Positions 11,100 to 23,978 of a stretch of DNA of 64,000 nt are shown in pieces. Origin of the DNA: Fomitopsis serialis. Taxonomy: Eukaryota > Basidiomycota > Agaricomycetes > Polyporales > Fomitopsidaceae. The position numbers and the translations under genes were made by a program. Positions within the stretch are counted from its first letter, which is position 1; each line of letters begins with the position of its first letter. The stretch lies in contig NW_025954970.1 of assembly GCF_022376445.1 (NCBI RefSeq), positions 496,001 through 560,000 on the forward strand, given 5' to 3'. The notes under the pieces are model-generated. The model had not been told where the DNA came from and ran no database searches. It worked only from the letters and a program-made list of their open reading frames with translations.

Positions 11100-13054
11100 G
11101 CCTCAGAGTAGCGGCAGACGCTATGTAAAGAAGACCTCTTTGGGGAGGGCGGTCTTCTAAATACATGTCTGTGTCTACTGTCCCCGAGAAGTGTTCTCCA
11201 AACGCATAGATTTTCGAGACGTCAGGCTAGGTCTAGTCTCGCCACAAGATCGTCCACGTGGTGCGAGGTTTCTGTCGAACCTAAGGATAGGTCTACATAG
11301 AGAGTCGACACGGCCCCGTCGCCTCGAGAGTGCTATGGGGGGAGCAAGAATGACATAGAACGTAGACGCGACCGGGAGGGCGGTGACACTTGTAGTTGAC
11401 AATCGGTCGAGCATGAGCGACAGGTAACTCACAGCCTTTGAAGGCCAATAAGAAGGACCAATGCATTGAAATCATGCCCTGGATGGCTCCTGGGCAAAGC
11501 GTTGAGAAAGAGGGACAGCGCAGCGAGAACGTGCAGTGGTTGCGGCTCCGCCGGCTGTTGCCCACGGTCAGCCACCCGCGGCCCGTGCTGCCGTCATTCA
11601 TCCGTTTGAGTTGAATCCTCTTCCTCCTCCCAATTCGTCCGCTATCACATCGCTGAAGTTGTGTATACGTATAATCTCTCATAGCAACCCACGGTTTTAC
11701 ACTGGCATGATCATGTACAACGCGCCCCAAGCTTTGTGGCGGAAATGCGCTCATCCGACTTGGCAGAGCCTTGTGCTACTTGCCAATGGATGTCTCGTGG
11801 CGTCGCTCGCTCGCACACGTCGACCAAATGCGACGTCTTTAAATATGTTCTGTATGTATTGCAATGACTTTCAGAAGGCCAAAATAGGTTAGGCAGACTG
11901 GGACCGGGCAAGATCCACGCGTGCGTCGTCAACTTATCCATGATGTTTGCTCAGGCGTGGCAAACCGTTCTGCGGTAGAATTGGAAGTGCATCTGGTTGT
12001 ATTTCCGTTCACAATAACATCGAGTGCGGGCACACCGTATACAGCTTAGATGTGGCCGGATCCGTGTACTCACTGCCTTCTGAGTTCTGATCCATGGCAT
12101 ATCACAACGAACGTTACGTCCCGTTCTTCCAGTTGGTCAGAAACGATAGTCTCCGTGAATATCTCACCAAGAAGAATGCGGACTCCATATGCGCTGCCAG
12201 CTGGAGCACCTGACAGACCATGGCCGGAAAATACATCTATAATCCGGGCTGATCGCATACAGAAGAACGAACGTTTACATCAAGTCTAAGTAAATCTATC
12301 GGACAACGCATTCGAGTACGTGACACAGCTTCTCAGTGATGAGAATGAACAGATTGTGTGAAAGGCATAGCCCTACTCCTCACTTAGGCTGCGGATTTCT
12401 GACTTCATCACATAGACGACGTCTTCGACCACAATCCTATGCAATGTTCAGCAAATCACGACTGGCATTGCCGTGTGGTCGCGGTCATGGTGCGGCGTCA
12501 TACAGACATGGTAAGCCTGTATGCATCTCAGGAACGGCACGACGCACTGAGCTGATCGGGGTGTAAGTATTTTTGTAGCTGTTGTCTATATGAAATCTTG
12601 AGCGACTATTGCACGGGTGGCTGAAGGAAGGCGAACTTCCGCTTGTGATTGACGGGGAACTTCATTTCTATAGTTGAGGCCGGTGGCCAGACAGAGCGGC
12701 AGTGCCATGCGTCGATTCAGTGATTGCTTCGTGCTAAGGAAACTCAGTGAGTAGCCGAGACACTTCGACCGTTTCATAGACTTAACGATGTTCGTATGCA
12801 GATGGCCCACGATGCCGCACTTAGGCCTGTCCAAGTGATGTTCGTTTGGTTTTTGTTACGAATCGGACAACCATCGCGAGTTGAACGTTGAGGGCAGCTG
12901 ATTTGCATCTGGAGCTAATGCGGGCGCAACATCAAACCTTGAGTCTACGTACTTACTAATGATGGCGGCATCTGTCGGTAGTGACTGACCTCGGCTCTAC
13001 TCGAGTCCATATACAAAGGGCTCATATCCACCGGTGGGTTCGTGTCAGATCAGC
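11100..13054. other. intergenic, no gene recognised
   Basis: About 2 kb with only short, unrelated reading frames on both strands and no paralogue in the window. A TATA-like CATATACAAAG near 13,007, about 47 bases before the DUF6533 copy b start, may be its promoter. Confidence 0.5.
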
Positions 13055-14808
13055 ATGAGTGCCACCTCAGTCATCATACAGGAACTCAAAACATTTCTGC
13101 AATCGCTGTGAGTCACCGTTGACGGTTCTTATTCATCAGCTGGATCGTCGTGTTAACCCGACGAGTCTGCTCGACCTACAGAACATCCAGCAACAATTGT
13201 TTGGTCGCTGCGTTCAGTGAGTTCTACACACTCGTCATTATAGGGTGTCCGTCTCCAATGAAACATATCACAACAGCTGTTTACCTTTTCGACCGGTGTA
13301 TGACAATAGACCAGGAGGTTAGCCACATATGGCTGCGTCGTTACTCCGTGGTCTCTGCGCTTTATGTCCTCCTTCAAGCTGTCACCATCATTGGGTTCAG
13401 CCTCGGGTTGTTCCAGCAACTCGTCGACTTGGACTGCAAAGTGAGTTACATTGCGTCTTCACCGTTGTTTTTACAATTGATTCGGTTTGGATCAGAGGTA
13501 TCGATCATGTGGTATTTTCACACCGAATGGATTGTTGACTCGTTGAACAGAGCGTATCTTGTGAACACTGCTTGGCTTGTGATGGCCATGTTGAACGACA
13601 TACTGATCGCAGGTAAGTATCATGCCCCGATTCTTTGAACGTGAAATATCTATTGCATTAGTCATATCTGCCTTGCGAGTTTATGCCGTCAACCCCCCAA
13701 ACTTTCTAGCACCAATTGTAGTTTTCGTGTTGCTGTTCGCACAAACAGCCTACGAGATAGTAAGTACCTGCTCATAAATTGTTCGTGCGAGCGCTCAGGT
13801 TCGAGCCTTTCCAATAGTTTGAAGGTGTCACCACAGAGGCCGTTAATGCACCGCCTCCTCTCGGCTGCGCCGTGGGGACTCGGAGCACCTTTTCCATCCT
13901 TAAGCCGTAAGTGCTTTATATTACATCGTATTTGCTGTCGCTAAACATGTCATCAATTTTCCCAAGCTGTTTGCGCTTTTCATCTTGCTTCAGTAGGTCA
14001 AATATGCTTACAGAACGTTAACAGTTGATGCTGCTTGCGTGGCCGCAGCCACTGTCGCGGATGCCATAGTCCTCGTTGTCACCTGGCGAAAAACATATCA
14101 CATTGTTCGACTCGCTCGCAGAGAGAACATCACCGCCGGTTTGCCTTCACTAATGCTGCGAGATGGTCGGTCTGAGTCTGCCCGCTGATCTGGTGCACTT
14201 GGGCTAACGACATGCCATGCAACAGGAACAATACACTTCGGGTGATTAAAGGAAGCATTGCATCATGGTAGATCTGAACCTTTCCTGGCAGGCTTCTCGT
14301 CATTATCAATAGCCTCAGTGTCGTGTTATACACCATAAAGGTCAGTCTGTATGATCGACACGGGTATCACACAACCTAAGGAGGAAATCATTTTTAGGTC
14401 TTTAGCGGATTTGACAACTTCGCAATTGCGTTTGTCGAGTAACTCATCAGACTGCGCGTCCAGTCCTCACCACGAGTTTCGTACAGATTCACCAGCATTA
14501 TCCTGTCTCGCTTCTTCCTCAATCTACGAGAAGCAGCCCTCGTTAACGTTGATGGCTCTTCAAACTCGAAGACACAGTCGCAGTCGGACATACATTTCTC
14601 TCGAGGCGTCGGGGCACTCGGAGCGACCCTCTCATTTGTAGGCGATGACGACGGCGACGACGAATGGGACGCAAACCCAGGCGATGACGATGAAGTTGCT
14701 GCCGAGTTCGCAGATGAAGACCGCGAGGAGGGTAACAGTGGGCAGCAGGAGATCAGCGAGGAGGCCAGGGACGATCTGCCCACGCTAACGCTTGAGGCCG
14801 CATGCTGA
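13055..14808 (+). CDS. DUF6533-type seven-helix membrane protein, copy b
   Basis: Starts with MSATSVIIQELKTFLQS. The domain exon gives TAVYLFDRCMTIDQEVSHIW followed by a long hydrophobic helix ending at a GTGAGT donor (13,441). Further exons code ISALRVYAVNPPNFLAPIV (from about 13,663), VADAIVLVVTWRKTYHIVRL ending in MLRDG (about 14,030-14,165), TIHFGLLVIINSLSVV, and IILSRFFLNLREAALVNV with a 70-residue acidic tail to TGA at 14806-14808. This copy is the most divergent of the family here and is not part of a visible segmental duplication. All pieces stay open, so it is probably functional. Ligand and role are unknown. Confidence 0.75.
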
Positions 14809-15616
14809 TTGCCATGAATCGGGAGGGTGGAGGAACGCATCCTAGAGCGTTCGGCGAATGCTATGTGTGTATATTATTTATTGGTGCCTATTTATCTCGA
14901 CGGAATCCTCGCACATTGACGGTTTGTTGTACGGAGAATGCGGGTAGGCAAGAGGACTGAGGTGGTCCACAATACGAATTTGAATGGTCGGACATCTTGT
15001 GTACATGCTCAACAGGGCAACACGCCGAGCGCGAAATGCGCGAAGCCATGCCACGTCCGCATTGTTGACGTCGATGTGTCTCATCTGATATATGGCCTCT
15101 GTATGAGCCTCTGAATTGCTCGATCAACAGAACATCCGCACACCCAGTCATTTACACCAGCTCCAGCTTACCTCCCAATTGACGATCACCGACCTTGCTC
15201 TCGTGCACAGTGCACACCGCCATCGCTATTCGTAGCTAAAGTCGGCAATTCGGAGGACGGACACTACTAAGGGCGTACCGACGTCGCGATCCACTGTGAC
15301 ACACTATTGCAGAGCCGGCGCAGGAACGTACGGCACTGATGCCGCACTGTGCGAGCGGTGGCACTAGTGTAGGTGGTCGATGTCGTCTTCGCAAGGAAGT
15401 TTGAACCCTCCTCGTTCTACTGGCCCGAAGCTTGCTCGTACGGTGGGGCTACAACTGATAAGGAGTTTTCGCACATCAATGCATCAAGTCGCAATCTAGT
15501 CCCGTTTTCAAAGCACCTCTACCCGCATTGGAAATCAAGAAGATGTGAAAACCGTGAAACTACGCTCCATAGTGCATCCGCACATACTCATACAACCACC
15601 GGCTGAGTCCGCCTAG
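14809..15616. other. intergenic, no gene recognised
   Basis: Only short frames without family resemblance. It separates two genes whose 3' ends face each other, so it probably holds both terminator regions. Confidence 0.45.
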
Positions 15617-17247
15617 TTACACCGGCGTCAGCTCCTCGCGACTGCTCCCATACCCCGTCTCCACGTCCTTCTCGCTCATCTTGCTCATCTCGCCGATCTA
15701 GACACGCATACACGCATCAGCCCGAGTCAAATAAGAGAAACATTCATCCAGACAAGCGATATCGCCGTCGCAAAGACGCGACAGCTCACCTGGCTCTTAC
15801 TCCCCTTCGCCGTGCTGCTGACGCCCGTCTCCAGCGCGCGGCTCACGAACTCCATCGCGGTCGACTCCACGCCAGCGCCGGCGTGCTTGCGCTCGCCCGT
15901 CAGCGCGGAGACGGTGCCGGCGTCCCACGCGCGCCGCGTGAGGACGCGGTAGATGATCAGCGTCGGGGCGATGCACTGGCGGGGCGGTCCGAGGTGAGCA
16001 AGACGGCAAGAGGGTATCAAACCGCGTCAGCGGAAACCTCGATCGACAAGTACGACCGCGACGCACCGTGACCTTCGCCCACACCTGCCCGAACGCGATG
16101 CTCGTGTCGCTCCCGCGCGCGTACGGGACGAGGAACATGATGCCGAGCGCGGCGTAGGGCGCGGCGGACTCGGCCATGAGCGCGGCGACGCCGGTGTAGA
16201 GGCGCGCGGCGGGGGCGCCCATGGACGCGCGGGCGGCGCGCGCGAGCGTGAGCAGGCGCGCGACGATGAGGAGCGTGAGGAGGGTGTTGAGGGAGACTAG
16301 GATGGGGTGGGGAGGTCAGTGGGGCATTCTGAAGGGAGGAGAGGGAGGGATGGGCGAGAGACAGTGAAGAGGAAACGGGGGCGGGAGGAAAGACGAAGAG
16401 GGTCGAGAAGGAGAGAGTAGGAAGGACAGGAAGGATAGAAGGATAGCGAGAGACGAGAGAGAAGAGGATGGAGACGTACTGGTCAGCGCGTAGTAGGGTA
16501 CACCGAACGAGGCCGCGCGCGTGCCGAAGAAGTTGCCGTTGGGCGTGCCTGCGATGACGAGCTCGATGATGGCGAGGGCGAAGGCAGCGAGGTAGATGAG
16601 CACGGGGAGGACGATGATAAGGTAGTTTGAGGCGAACAGGACGAAGGCGCGGTAGATCTGCGGGAGGAGGTAGGTCGCGTTAGTGGGTTGGGATGCGAAG
16701 TCAGAGGTCCGAGGCTCAGCGCGAGATACTAGGTACCATACGTGCATGGGCCCCGAGCCAAAAACTATCTACAGAAGAACACTGAGCGAATGCGCGCCTC
16801 TGCGCGAGGATCACGACAAAAATCAATGATCGAATCGCAATTCTACGGATGAAGGAGGCACTGTTCAACAATCTACCGCAGGCTACTCACCAGCAAAGCA
16901 TCACTCATAAAGATTAGGGCGACCACGGAGGTCGACGACAGCGTCTCGTACCACACGCTGGTCTCGGTCGCGATGAAGCCCTCGACGCCGCCGGGCTGGG
17001 AGCGACTCGTGATCCACATCTGCTCTCCCCAGACCGCATTGGTGGCGACGTCGACGGTGACGAGGAGCGTCATGACGGTGCTGTAGACGGCGAAGAAGCG
17101 GTCGGACTTGCGGTGGCGTGCGTCCGAGTTGGCGCGGAAGGCGCGGAGGGTGGCGAAAAAGAGGACGAGCTGGACGCCGTAGAGGATGGTGGCGAACTGG
17201 CCCCCGACGTAGTAGGCATGCTCGAAGACGGCCGTCGGGGAGGACAT
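15617..17247 (-). CDS. seven-helix integral membrane protein, basidiomycete-specific type
   Basis: Five exons, 17247-16891, 16657-16480, 16296-16067, 15975-15790 and 15697-15617, sum to 343 residues with every junction in frame. The protein is a chain of hydrophobic helices: FATILYGVQLVLFFATLRA, FFAVYSTVMTLLVTVDVAT, SVVALIFMSDALLIYRAFV, IIVLPVLIYLAAFALAIIEL, ISLNTLLTLLIVARLLTLAR and APYAALGIMFLVPYA, then a soluble tail rich in Ser, Glu and Gly. The layout resembles the uncharacterised 7TM proteins common in Agaricomycetes but lacks the DUF6533 YD-(x)n-E-W motif. Intron 1 is unusually long here (about 230 nt). The gene is intact and divergent from the UstYa-like gene. Function unknown. Confidence 0.85.
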
Positions 17248-17808
17248 GGGCGCGGCAACGGCTGTCGGGGCAAGGGAGAGCGCGGGGTGGCTCGAGAGCG
17301 TAGCGGGGCGCGCCCTTTAGCTATAGCGACACCTGGCGGAGATGGGAGCTGGCAGATAACAGAAGCGCGGGTATGGCAAGTAGATTACGGCCGAGCCTCG
17401 TCGAAGATGATACATGGCGACTTGGCGCGAGGAGACCTGCCAGGAGACGTGCACGAGGACGAGGAGGAGAGCATCGGCGGGCGTTTCCTGCATCCAGCAA
17501 TGCAGCCACATGCGCGGAGCCAAATCACCATCTCAGTCGCGAAATCCCCTTCTCCGGCCTCCTCCCATTGGCTAGCAGTCTCCGCGATCACATCTACGAT
17601 CAGCAGGCCTACCCCGCTGATCTGATCGCAGGCGCCGCCGAGACCCGCCCGGACATTCCGCCGCGCCGTCGTCGCGCTATCCAGCGCCGGCAGCGCTCTG
17701 TTCGTCACAGTCCAGACCCTCAGAGTCATATACATACATGCAGGTGATGCGGGTCCTTGTGGGCGTCACGCCCTTTGAGCATGCCGCCCCCGTAAAGCCG
17801 CCCCCGCC

Positions 17809-18501
17809 ATGCTCGCCTCCCTCGTCGCCCGCATCCACGCATCCCTCCCTACCCTCAGCCTCTTCCTCGTCGCCTTCAGCCTCTCCGTCAAACTAGCAAC
17901 GTCAATATGGCTGCGCACCCTCGATCCAGTGCCTCATCATGACTACAGTACGTCCGCATCAATCAACCAACGTTCTACTCGAACTCAGATCAGAGTCGAC
18001 ACCCGGCACCCAGGCTACGTAGGCTCCGACTACCCCTCCGAATGGCCCATCCCCGTCCCCTCCGTCCTCCTCCCCTCCGACGCCTCTCAGCGGTACAACC
18101 TCTCCTCCCCCGACGGCACCGCCGAATGGCGCGCCGTCGTTCCTACCCCGCATACAGTCCGCCTCGGGCCGCACCGCCAGCCGTACACCGTCGGCATGTT
18201 CCACGCCCTCCGCTGCCTCGACGTCGTCCGCGCCGAGATGGTCGCTCCCCGCGCGGACGAAGCGCACACGGAGCTCGCGAGGCATTGCATGAACTACCTG
18301 CGCCAGGCGGTCACTTGCCGGGGCGACCTGCAGCTCGAGCCGTTCCTCGCGCCGGAGCACGTACGTCCTATCGACCTCTACGGGACGTATGTATGCAGAG
18401 ACTGGGGCGCCGTGTACGACGCGGTGGAGGCGAACCATGCGGAGTATGCAGCTTGGCTGAGTGAAGAGACGAGCAACACAGGTGGTGCAGTGGTGAGCTG
18501 A
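17809..18501 (+). CDS. UstYa/DUF3328-like protein
   Basis: Single reading frame of 230 residues. An N-terminal hydrophobic anchor (about residues 12-34, LPTLSLFLVAFSLSVKLATS) precedes a lumenal domain with HPGYVGSDYPSEWP, GMFHALRCLDVVR, and HCMNYLRQAVTC about 35 residues later, then DLYGTYVCRDW. The UstYa family normally carries two HxxHC motifs and takes part in oxidative maturation of fungal peptides and other secondary metabolites. Here the first motif reads HALRC (His replaced by Arg) and the second is reduced to HC, so ordinary chemistry is doubtful or different. No peptide precursor or other biosynthetic gene is recognisable nearby. No intron is needed; a possible GTACGT-CAG pair at 17,948-17,988 would break the frame. 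Confidence 0.8.
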   Translation: MLASLVARIHASLPTLSLFLVAFSLSVKLATSIWLRTLDPVPHHDYSTSASINQRSTRTQIRVDTRHPGYVGSDYPSEWPIPVPSVLLPSDASQRYNLSSPDGTAEWRAVVPTPHTVRLGPHRQPYTVGMFHALRCLDVVRAEMVAPRADEAHTELARHCMNYLRQAVTCRGDLQLEPFLAPEHVRPIDLYGTYVCRDWGAVYDAVEANHAEYAAWLSEETSNTGGAVVS

Positions 18502-18865
18502 GATGTCGCCGTGGAACACTGTGGTTGCTAGTACGTACCGTCAATCTGTCATCCATGTTACCACTACTGATTCCGCACTTTGCAATAGTACACTGCATGC
18601 GCGATCATCGCGACTCGAATGTCAACGAGGACGCGACAGTAGATCTTCGAATCCCCTTCCGCTTTTCGAGTAGCTGTTCATGATCTCCGGGATGGAATAC
18701 CCGACTGTCGTCACCCCACGGGCTCCGCTTCGATTGCCGTTACGATGTCTACCACCCACGTCGCGAAGGTTCTGCACCCTCGGCTATGCCCACATTGACG
18801 CACAGATCGTCGCGTCCTCAGGCATGTCCAGCTATGTCCAGTAACTCAAATCGTACTTCATGCCC

Positions 18866-20752
18866 GCAGAGTCTTGAACTCCCGTGACATGATTCCAATA
18901 CTGAGTACCGAACTGCTGAAAATGAACGCAGCGGTTAGCGGCGTAGAGTTGAGCTGGCGTAGACTCCGAGACTACCGTCACGGTAGAACGCGCAATGACA
19001 CCGCGCATTAGGCCACAACGCTTCCCGAAAAGGAAATAAGCGCGCTCGGTGCAGATTCCAGCTCAACCGCGGTTGCTTCACTAGGTAAGCACAGCGTGCG
19101 AAACCTATACCTACACTACCTCAGCGAATCTCAACTGTTTTCCATCGCAGCCCACGTACGATCAAGGTTGCCGACCAGCGTGGAAGACACCGGCGGGTAC
19201 GCATGCCAGCGCAGTGACTGCCAGTGGTGCCCTCCGCTCTCTTCTGCGCGTGCGCGTGGCCCGTCCCCGCCTGGTCCCCGCTTTCCATGTCTGCACAGGC
19301 ATCGGTGGATACTGAACCTTCCTATCAAGCCTCGACTCTCGACAGTGACCAGCAGAGCGCTCTCGACCATTCGTCGCGGGAATTGTGGAAGATCCACTTT
19401 TCGGGATGACTGACTTCTTTGGATGAGTGGCAACGTTCTTGTTAACAATCGCATGTCTTGATGATGCACGCAGATTCGCCCTGTGGTCGCGTGGCAGGTT
19501 CATGTTTTGACCATACACGTTCATACACTAAGTACCTGCACAGAGAGTCGTGTAAGGCCTCAAAGCCTCGGCCTTTCCCGACATTGCGTGGACTGACATT
19601 TTCTTTGATCCCGTCATCGCCTGCCCGAGCTACATCGCCTCTGGCCAGTGGCCACATTGTGACACAGCCCCAAAAAGAAACTCAGTCATCTCCGAGTCGT
19701 AATGTGGGCCGAGCTTTCTCAGCCTCTCCCTCCTCTCCTCCTATTCTGTGGAGGATCATTGATTCGCTGACGCCAAGCATCTCTGTTTACCGCGCCGCTA
19801 GCACTGGTGGTACGAATCCCGATGTGATTGTCGTCCGACTTCGTAGACATTATGTGATATGCTAGTCGGGATCGGGGTGCACTGGCGTGTTCCGCGACTA
19901 AGTGCGTCTGTCACGGTGGGGTCGCCATCTCTCCATGTTGTATTCTGGAAAATGACGTACTATGTAGATGCGAACGGGTTGCAGAGTCGTTGCTGGCCTC
20001 TTCCTGACCTCTCAGCATAGCTGCGTCTCTGCTCTAACTTCTGCATGCGTATCTATCAGTTTTGAGATAAACGAGCATCCAGGCAACGTTACCGTACAAC
20101 GGTGGCTCTGTATAGTGTCGGAATATCCCGCAGACCATGCGTTCAAGTATGAGAAGAGGGGATACGTACGCAGCACGGATATAGTAAGTTCTAGTACTGA
20201 TTCTCGGACAAGTCTGATTCAGATCGGTCTAGGCGATAATCAATAGTCAACAGTACCAGTGACGACACCATGAAGGTGTAGGTATGCGCGACAAGACCGG
20301 CACAAAGACATACCTGGCATATGACAACTTGTGGACATGCCGCAAATGCCACTGTGGTGTACAAAGCTGTACGTACCAGCCTATGAACAATTCATCCACC
20401 CTGATGATTGATTTGTATGCAGAGCGCCGTCTCGTGAAGATGGCGCTACGATGTCTACACAGTGGTGTGAATGCTTGCTACAAGCCTGTGCGTTGTCGAT
20501 GCAAAGGGGCATACGATCGCATGCGTGACATAGCATATCGCTTCGTGGGTATGGTATCGCGATACCTACCACTTTTCTGGAGCGAGTCGTGATGGCGTTT
20601 CAGAATGAACGTTCATGAACCTGCAAATGGGCGTCTCTGTACCGGTTCGCAATCCATTCTGTTGTCCTCCCCGAGCCAGCACGCTTCAGATGTGGGATGT
20701 ACTCATCGATCTCAAGTCAAACGTGCCACAACGAGAGCTTGGAGTAGCTGGT
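18866..20752 (+). repeat. duplicated upstream block B
   Basis: Direct repeat of block A (5,721-7,388), also shared with the inverted block C. The match begins at gcagagtctt and runs, with indels, into the promoter of DUF6533 copy c. The possible coding traces of block A recur here (AFPDIAWTDIFFDPVI near 19,575 and YYVDANGL near 19,958), but the surrounding frames differ, so no gene is called. Confidence 0.7.
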
Positions 20753-20759
20753 TATATAA
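20753..20759 (+). promoter_or_regulatory. TATA box of DUF6533 copy c
   Basis: TATATAA 48 bases before the ATG at 20801, with the same motif and spacing as copy a. Confidence 0.6.
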
Positions 20760-20800
20760 CATGTACTGCTCGCCCACATTACATGATTCTGTCTCGTATC

Positions 20801-22557
20801 ATGTCGACCAATACGCTAATCGGACAGCCGTGAGTGCTCCTCGGTCCTCTCAGATGACTTATACTGAGACAGCAGACACAAGGACTGTAACGAACTATAT
20901 CAACACGGTCGTAGTGTGCAGTGAGCTCACTACTCATTCACACGACATTCTGACACTTGACATGTATAGCAATATACACATACGATCGTTGTCTCACCTT
21001 CCCGCAGGAGGTAAACCTTGTGTGGCGGCGCCGCGGCATGTCTGTAGCGACTGGTCTCTATATGCTGCTGCACATGTCCACCACGATGATCCTGTATTCA
21101 TCAGTCGTTTCATTAATCTATAAGGCAAATTACAAGGTACGGCACGATGCTCCTTGGGATTGATACAAATATTCACTTAGTTACAGAGGTACAACTCCCA
21201 TAGTAACTCGCATGTCTGATTTCGTGCCACACTCACTGTGTATGAGCATTTGCAGCTGTGTCACCGCACGTGTCTGGACGGAGTGCGCCACGGTATTGTT
21301 CTACATCGCCAATGGTGGTGCGTTACATTGTCATCTTCGATTACTAACTTATGTCAGTGCTGCATTGTCTCAAAAGCTTTCACCACGCTTCGTGCCTACG
21401 CCATCAGCAATCGTTCCGTACTTCTAGCTTTCTTGATCGGGTCGTCGTTTCTAGTCGTTGCCGGCGCCTGCATCGTGCGTTTTCTACATCGAGTCTTTCT
21501 TTCCTGGCAATCATGCTAACTGTGTCCATCAAGTGTGCGATTTCCACGGAAATGGTGATTCCCGTTTCAGGCCTACCTTTTGCTTGCATTCTAGGTTTCA
21601 ACGGTGAAGCGTTCGGGTGGGCCTCACATCTTTCTCCGGTTTCATTGGCAAAATTTGACAGAAAGGCCTCAACGCATGTAGTCGTTGTAAGTTATATGTT
21701 AATCGAATCCCAGATGAACTTGGCTTACGAGCCTTGCCTACATCACCATAGTGACACTTGTCGCGCAAGTGTTTGTGATCTTGCCGGAGACATTACTGGT
21801 GACGGCAATCTGGTGTCGTGTGCACTGGCATGTGGTCATGCTTGCCAAAGATGCACGGATCCATGCTCCCCTTACTACGCTCTTCTTTCGAGATGGTCAG
21901 TGAAAGCGTGTGCTATGCGCGCCATCAATAGCTGTATTTAACTTCCATCCCTGCATACTATAGGCACAATCTATTTCATGTGAGTCCATAGATCGGACAC
22001 ACACTAAATACGATTGAAGGAAGCTCACCATGCCTTGCCACTTTAGCTTGATCCTCGCCCTTGTGGTATCAGCACTGGTTCTGGGCCTCACAGAAGTTGT
22101 TGGTTTCAGTGCCTTCGCATGTCAAACAAAACAACATCGTACTGACGAAACTTGACTCGGAACTCCGCTAGGTTGGTTTTGTCAACTTCATGCCACAAAT
22201 AAACTCCACGTACGTTGTTCGGTACCCGGGTCACTGTCATCATAGCTAACATAATCACGCAGGCTGCAGACAATATTGCTGTCGCACTTCTACCTCAACT
22301 TACACGAAGCAAGCGCAAATCGGGGCGACACGCTCTCCGGCGCATCACAGCAATCTGATCTCCGCTTCGCGCGTGTTGTAGGAACACTTGCGCACTCCTC
22401 CGTATATGACGATCAGAGTATCCTAGCGCAGGGAGACACGGACGTAGAAGACGCTTCCGATGCGGACGAGGAGCAGCGGGAACACCGAAAAGTTGAGACC
22501 GAGGTATCGGTGATCTCGCGGAGCAGCGCCGTGGACCACGAATCACATCCCTTCTGA
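20801..22557 (+). CDS. DUF6533-type seven-helix membrane protein, copy c
   Basis: Near duplicate of copy a. It starts MSTNTLIGQ, with the domain exon IYTYDRCLTFPQEVNLVWRRR and a helix around 20,960-21,135. FTTLRAYAISNRSVLLAFLI lies near 21,380-21,470, a helix plus charged loop ending in TLFFRDG near 21,760-21,895, and the tail SHFYLNLHEASANRGD to TGA at 22555-22557. The tail keeps the VYDDQ and EEQREH acidic segments seen in copy a and in the fragment at 38,555-38,851. It heads a module in which ABM-3 starts only 140 bases downstream on the same strand. Exon borders are approximate. Confidence 0.7.
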
Positions 22558-22698
22558 GGTCATTTCCGTAAAAGGTCCCCGGAAATTGAATCTGTTTCAC
22601 GTGCTGTATAATTTATTGTTCTGCCTTGCTAATACTCTATGGACCGCGTTCGGAGCACAGAATCAAACTCACAATTCCATTTATGTTTCCTCGCAGAA

Positions 22699-23593
22699 AT
22701 GGCCGTCATCGTTGATCTGATCATCGCGACCTTAACGAGGGTGTCGACAAGGAGAACACGGTCTTCAAGAAGCTCCGCGAGGGTGCGGCCAAAGGCGGGC
22801 TCAAGCGCCAGTCGTACGGCTTCAGCGTCGAACATCCTCAAAGGCTCTACTGGATTCTTTGTAAGTATACCCCCGTCTCGTACTTAGTTCACGCAACTGA
22901 CGATCGCTCACTCGCTGCATGTGCTCGACCAGACTTTGAGGACGGGTTAGAGCCGAAGGACTTCAAGTGTCCCGAGGCTGAATACGGCAACTTCACCGAC
23001 GAACTCAAGTCGATCGCCAGCTCCGACTTTACTCGCTATTACTTCCCCTTCCCCTCGTTTCCGCATACTGTCATCGCCGCACCTGTCACCGAAGTCGTGC
23101 GTCTTCGTATCCTCACTTTGATGCCCGCAAGTTGATGAAGATCGCCCGTCTGCAGACCATCATCACTGTCAAGGCGGATGCCGACCTGGCCGCATTCAAC
23201 GCTGCCGTGAACGCCGCTGGCGAGAAGATCACGCAAGCTCCCACCGTACACGGAGTGACCGGCTCTGTCACAACGGAGGCCGGAGTCAACCCCATCGCGC
23301 TTGTGCTTGTCGGCTGGGACTCAGTCGAGGTGCGTATTACCTTCCCCCTGAGTCCCAGTGTCAGCACCAGCTTCTCTGATTGTTGATTGAGTGCGACGCT
23401 TGACGTTCCCGACTTCGTCTTGATTTCCTTCTCCGTTGATGCTCTTTTAATGATATGCCGGGACTGATGCATACCCCAGGCTCATAAGGCTTTAGCCGCT
23501 GTCCCTGAGGTCCAGGCGAATATCGCCCTACGCTTCGTCGATAAACGAGACGTAGACGAAGTCGACCTTCTCCGCAAATGTCTGCTAGCGTAA
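22699..23593 (+). CDS. ABM-like two-barrel protein, copy ABM-3 (frame slip)
   Basis: Four-exon layout of the family. Exon 1 starts MAVIVDLIIA, then one base is missing near 22,722 and the expected KENTVFKKLREGAAKGG helix and QSYGFSVEHPQRLYW strand continue in the next frame to a GTAAGT donor at 22,860. Exon 2 carries DFEDGLEPKDFKCPEAEYGN and ends at a GTGCGT donor. Exon 3 has TIITVKADADLAAFNAAVNA and LVGWDSVE. Exon 4 (AHKALAAVPEVQANIA) ends with TAA at 23591-23593. It lies directly behind DUF6533 copy c. Apart from the slip all sites are intact, so it may be functional if the missing base is an assembly error. Confidence 0.72.
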
Positions 23594-23978
23594 TAATCAT
23601 CAGAGAGGGTTATACTACGACCCCTCTTAGCTACTAGATGGACGATATGAATATTGTTGGTGAAAGAATAAGCCTGTAGTGCTGGAGCGCGTAAGGATGG
23701 GAATGGAGCTTGTACTTTCACAGTGCATCCCCATGCACCTATGTACCTGCAGCGTCACACAAGTCCGTGAGACATATCCGGTCATTTCCAGCGACCAGCT
23801 GCAAGTCGCGAGAGGCGAACTACTGTATGTGCGGCGGACGCCGAGAGGTGTTCCCACGCCACTTTCGCGATCAAGCGCTTGACTGTCCGTCTCCAAACAA
23901 GTTCAAGCTTCAACGTCCTCCGTCCTCCGTCGTCGCTGCCTGAGGCCTCGCATTCCTGATACTCCTTAGCCTCGCACT

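Noticed and set aside
17948..17988. Candidate 41-nt intron in the UstYa-like gene
   Set aside because: It would break the reading frame and is shorter than the introns seen elsewhere; the uninterrupted frame is consistent with the family.
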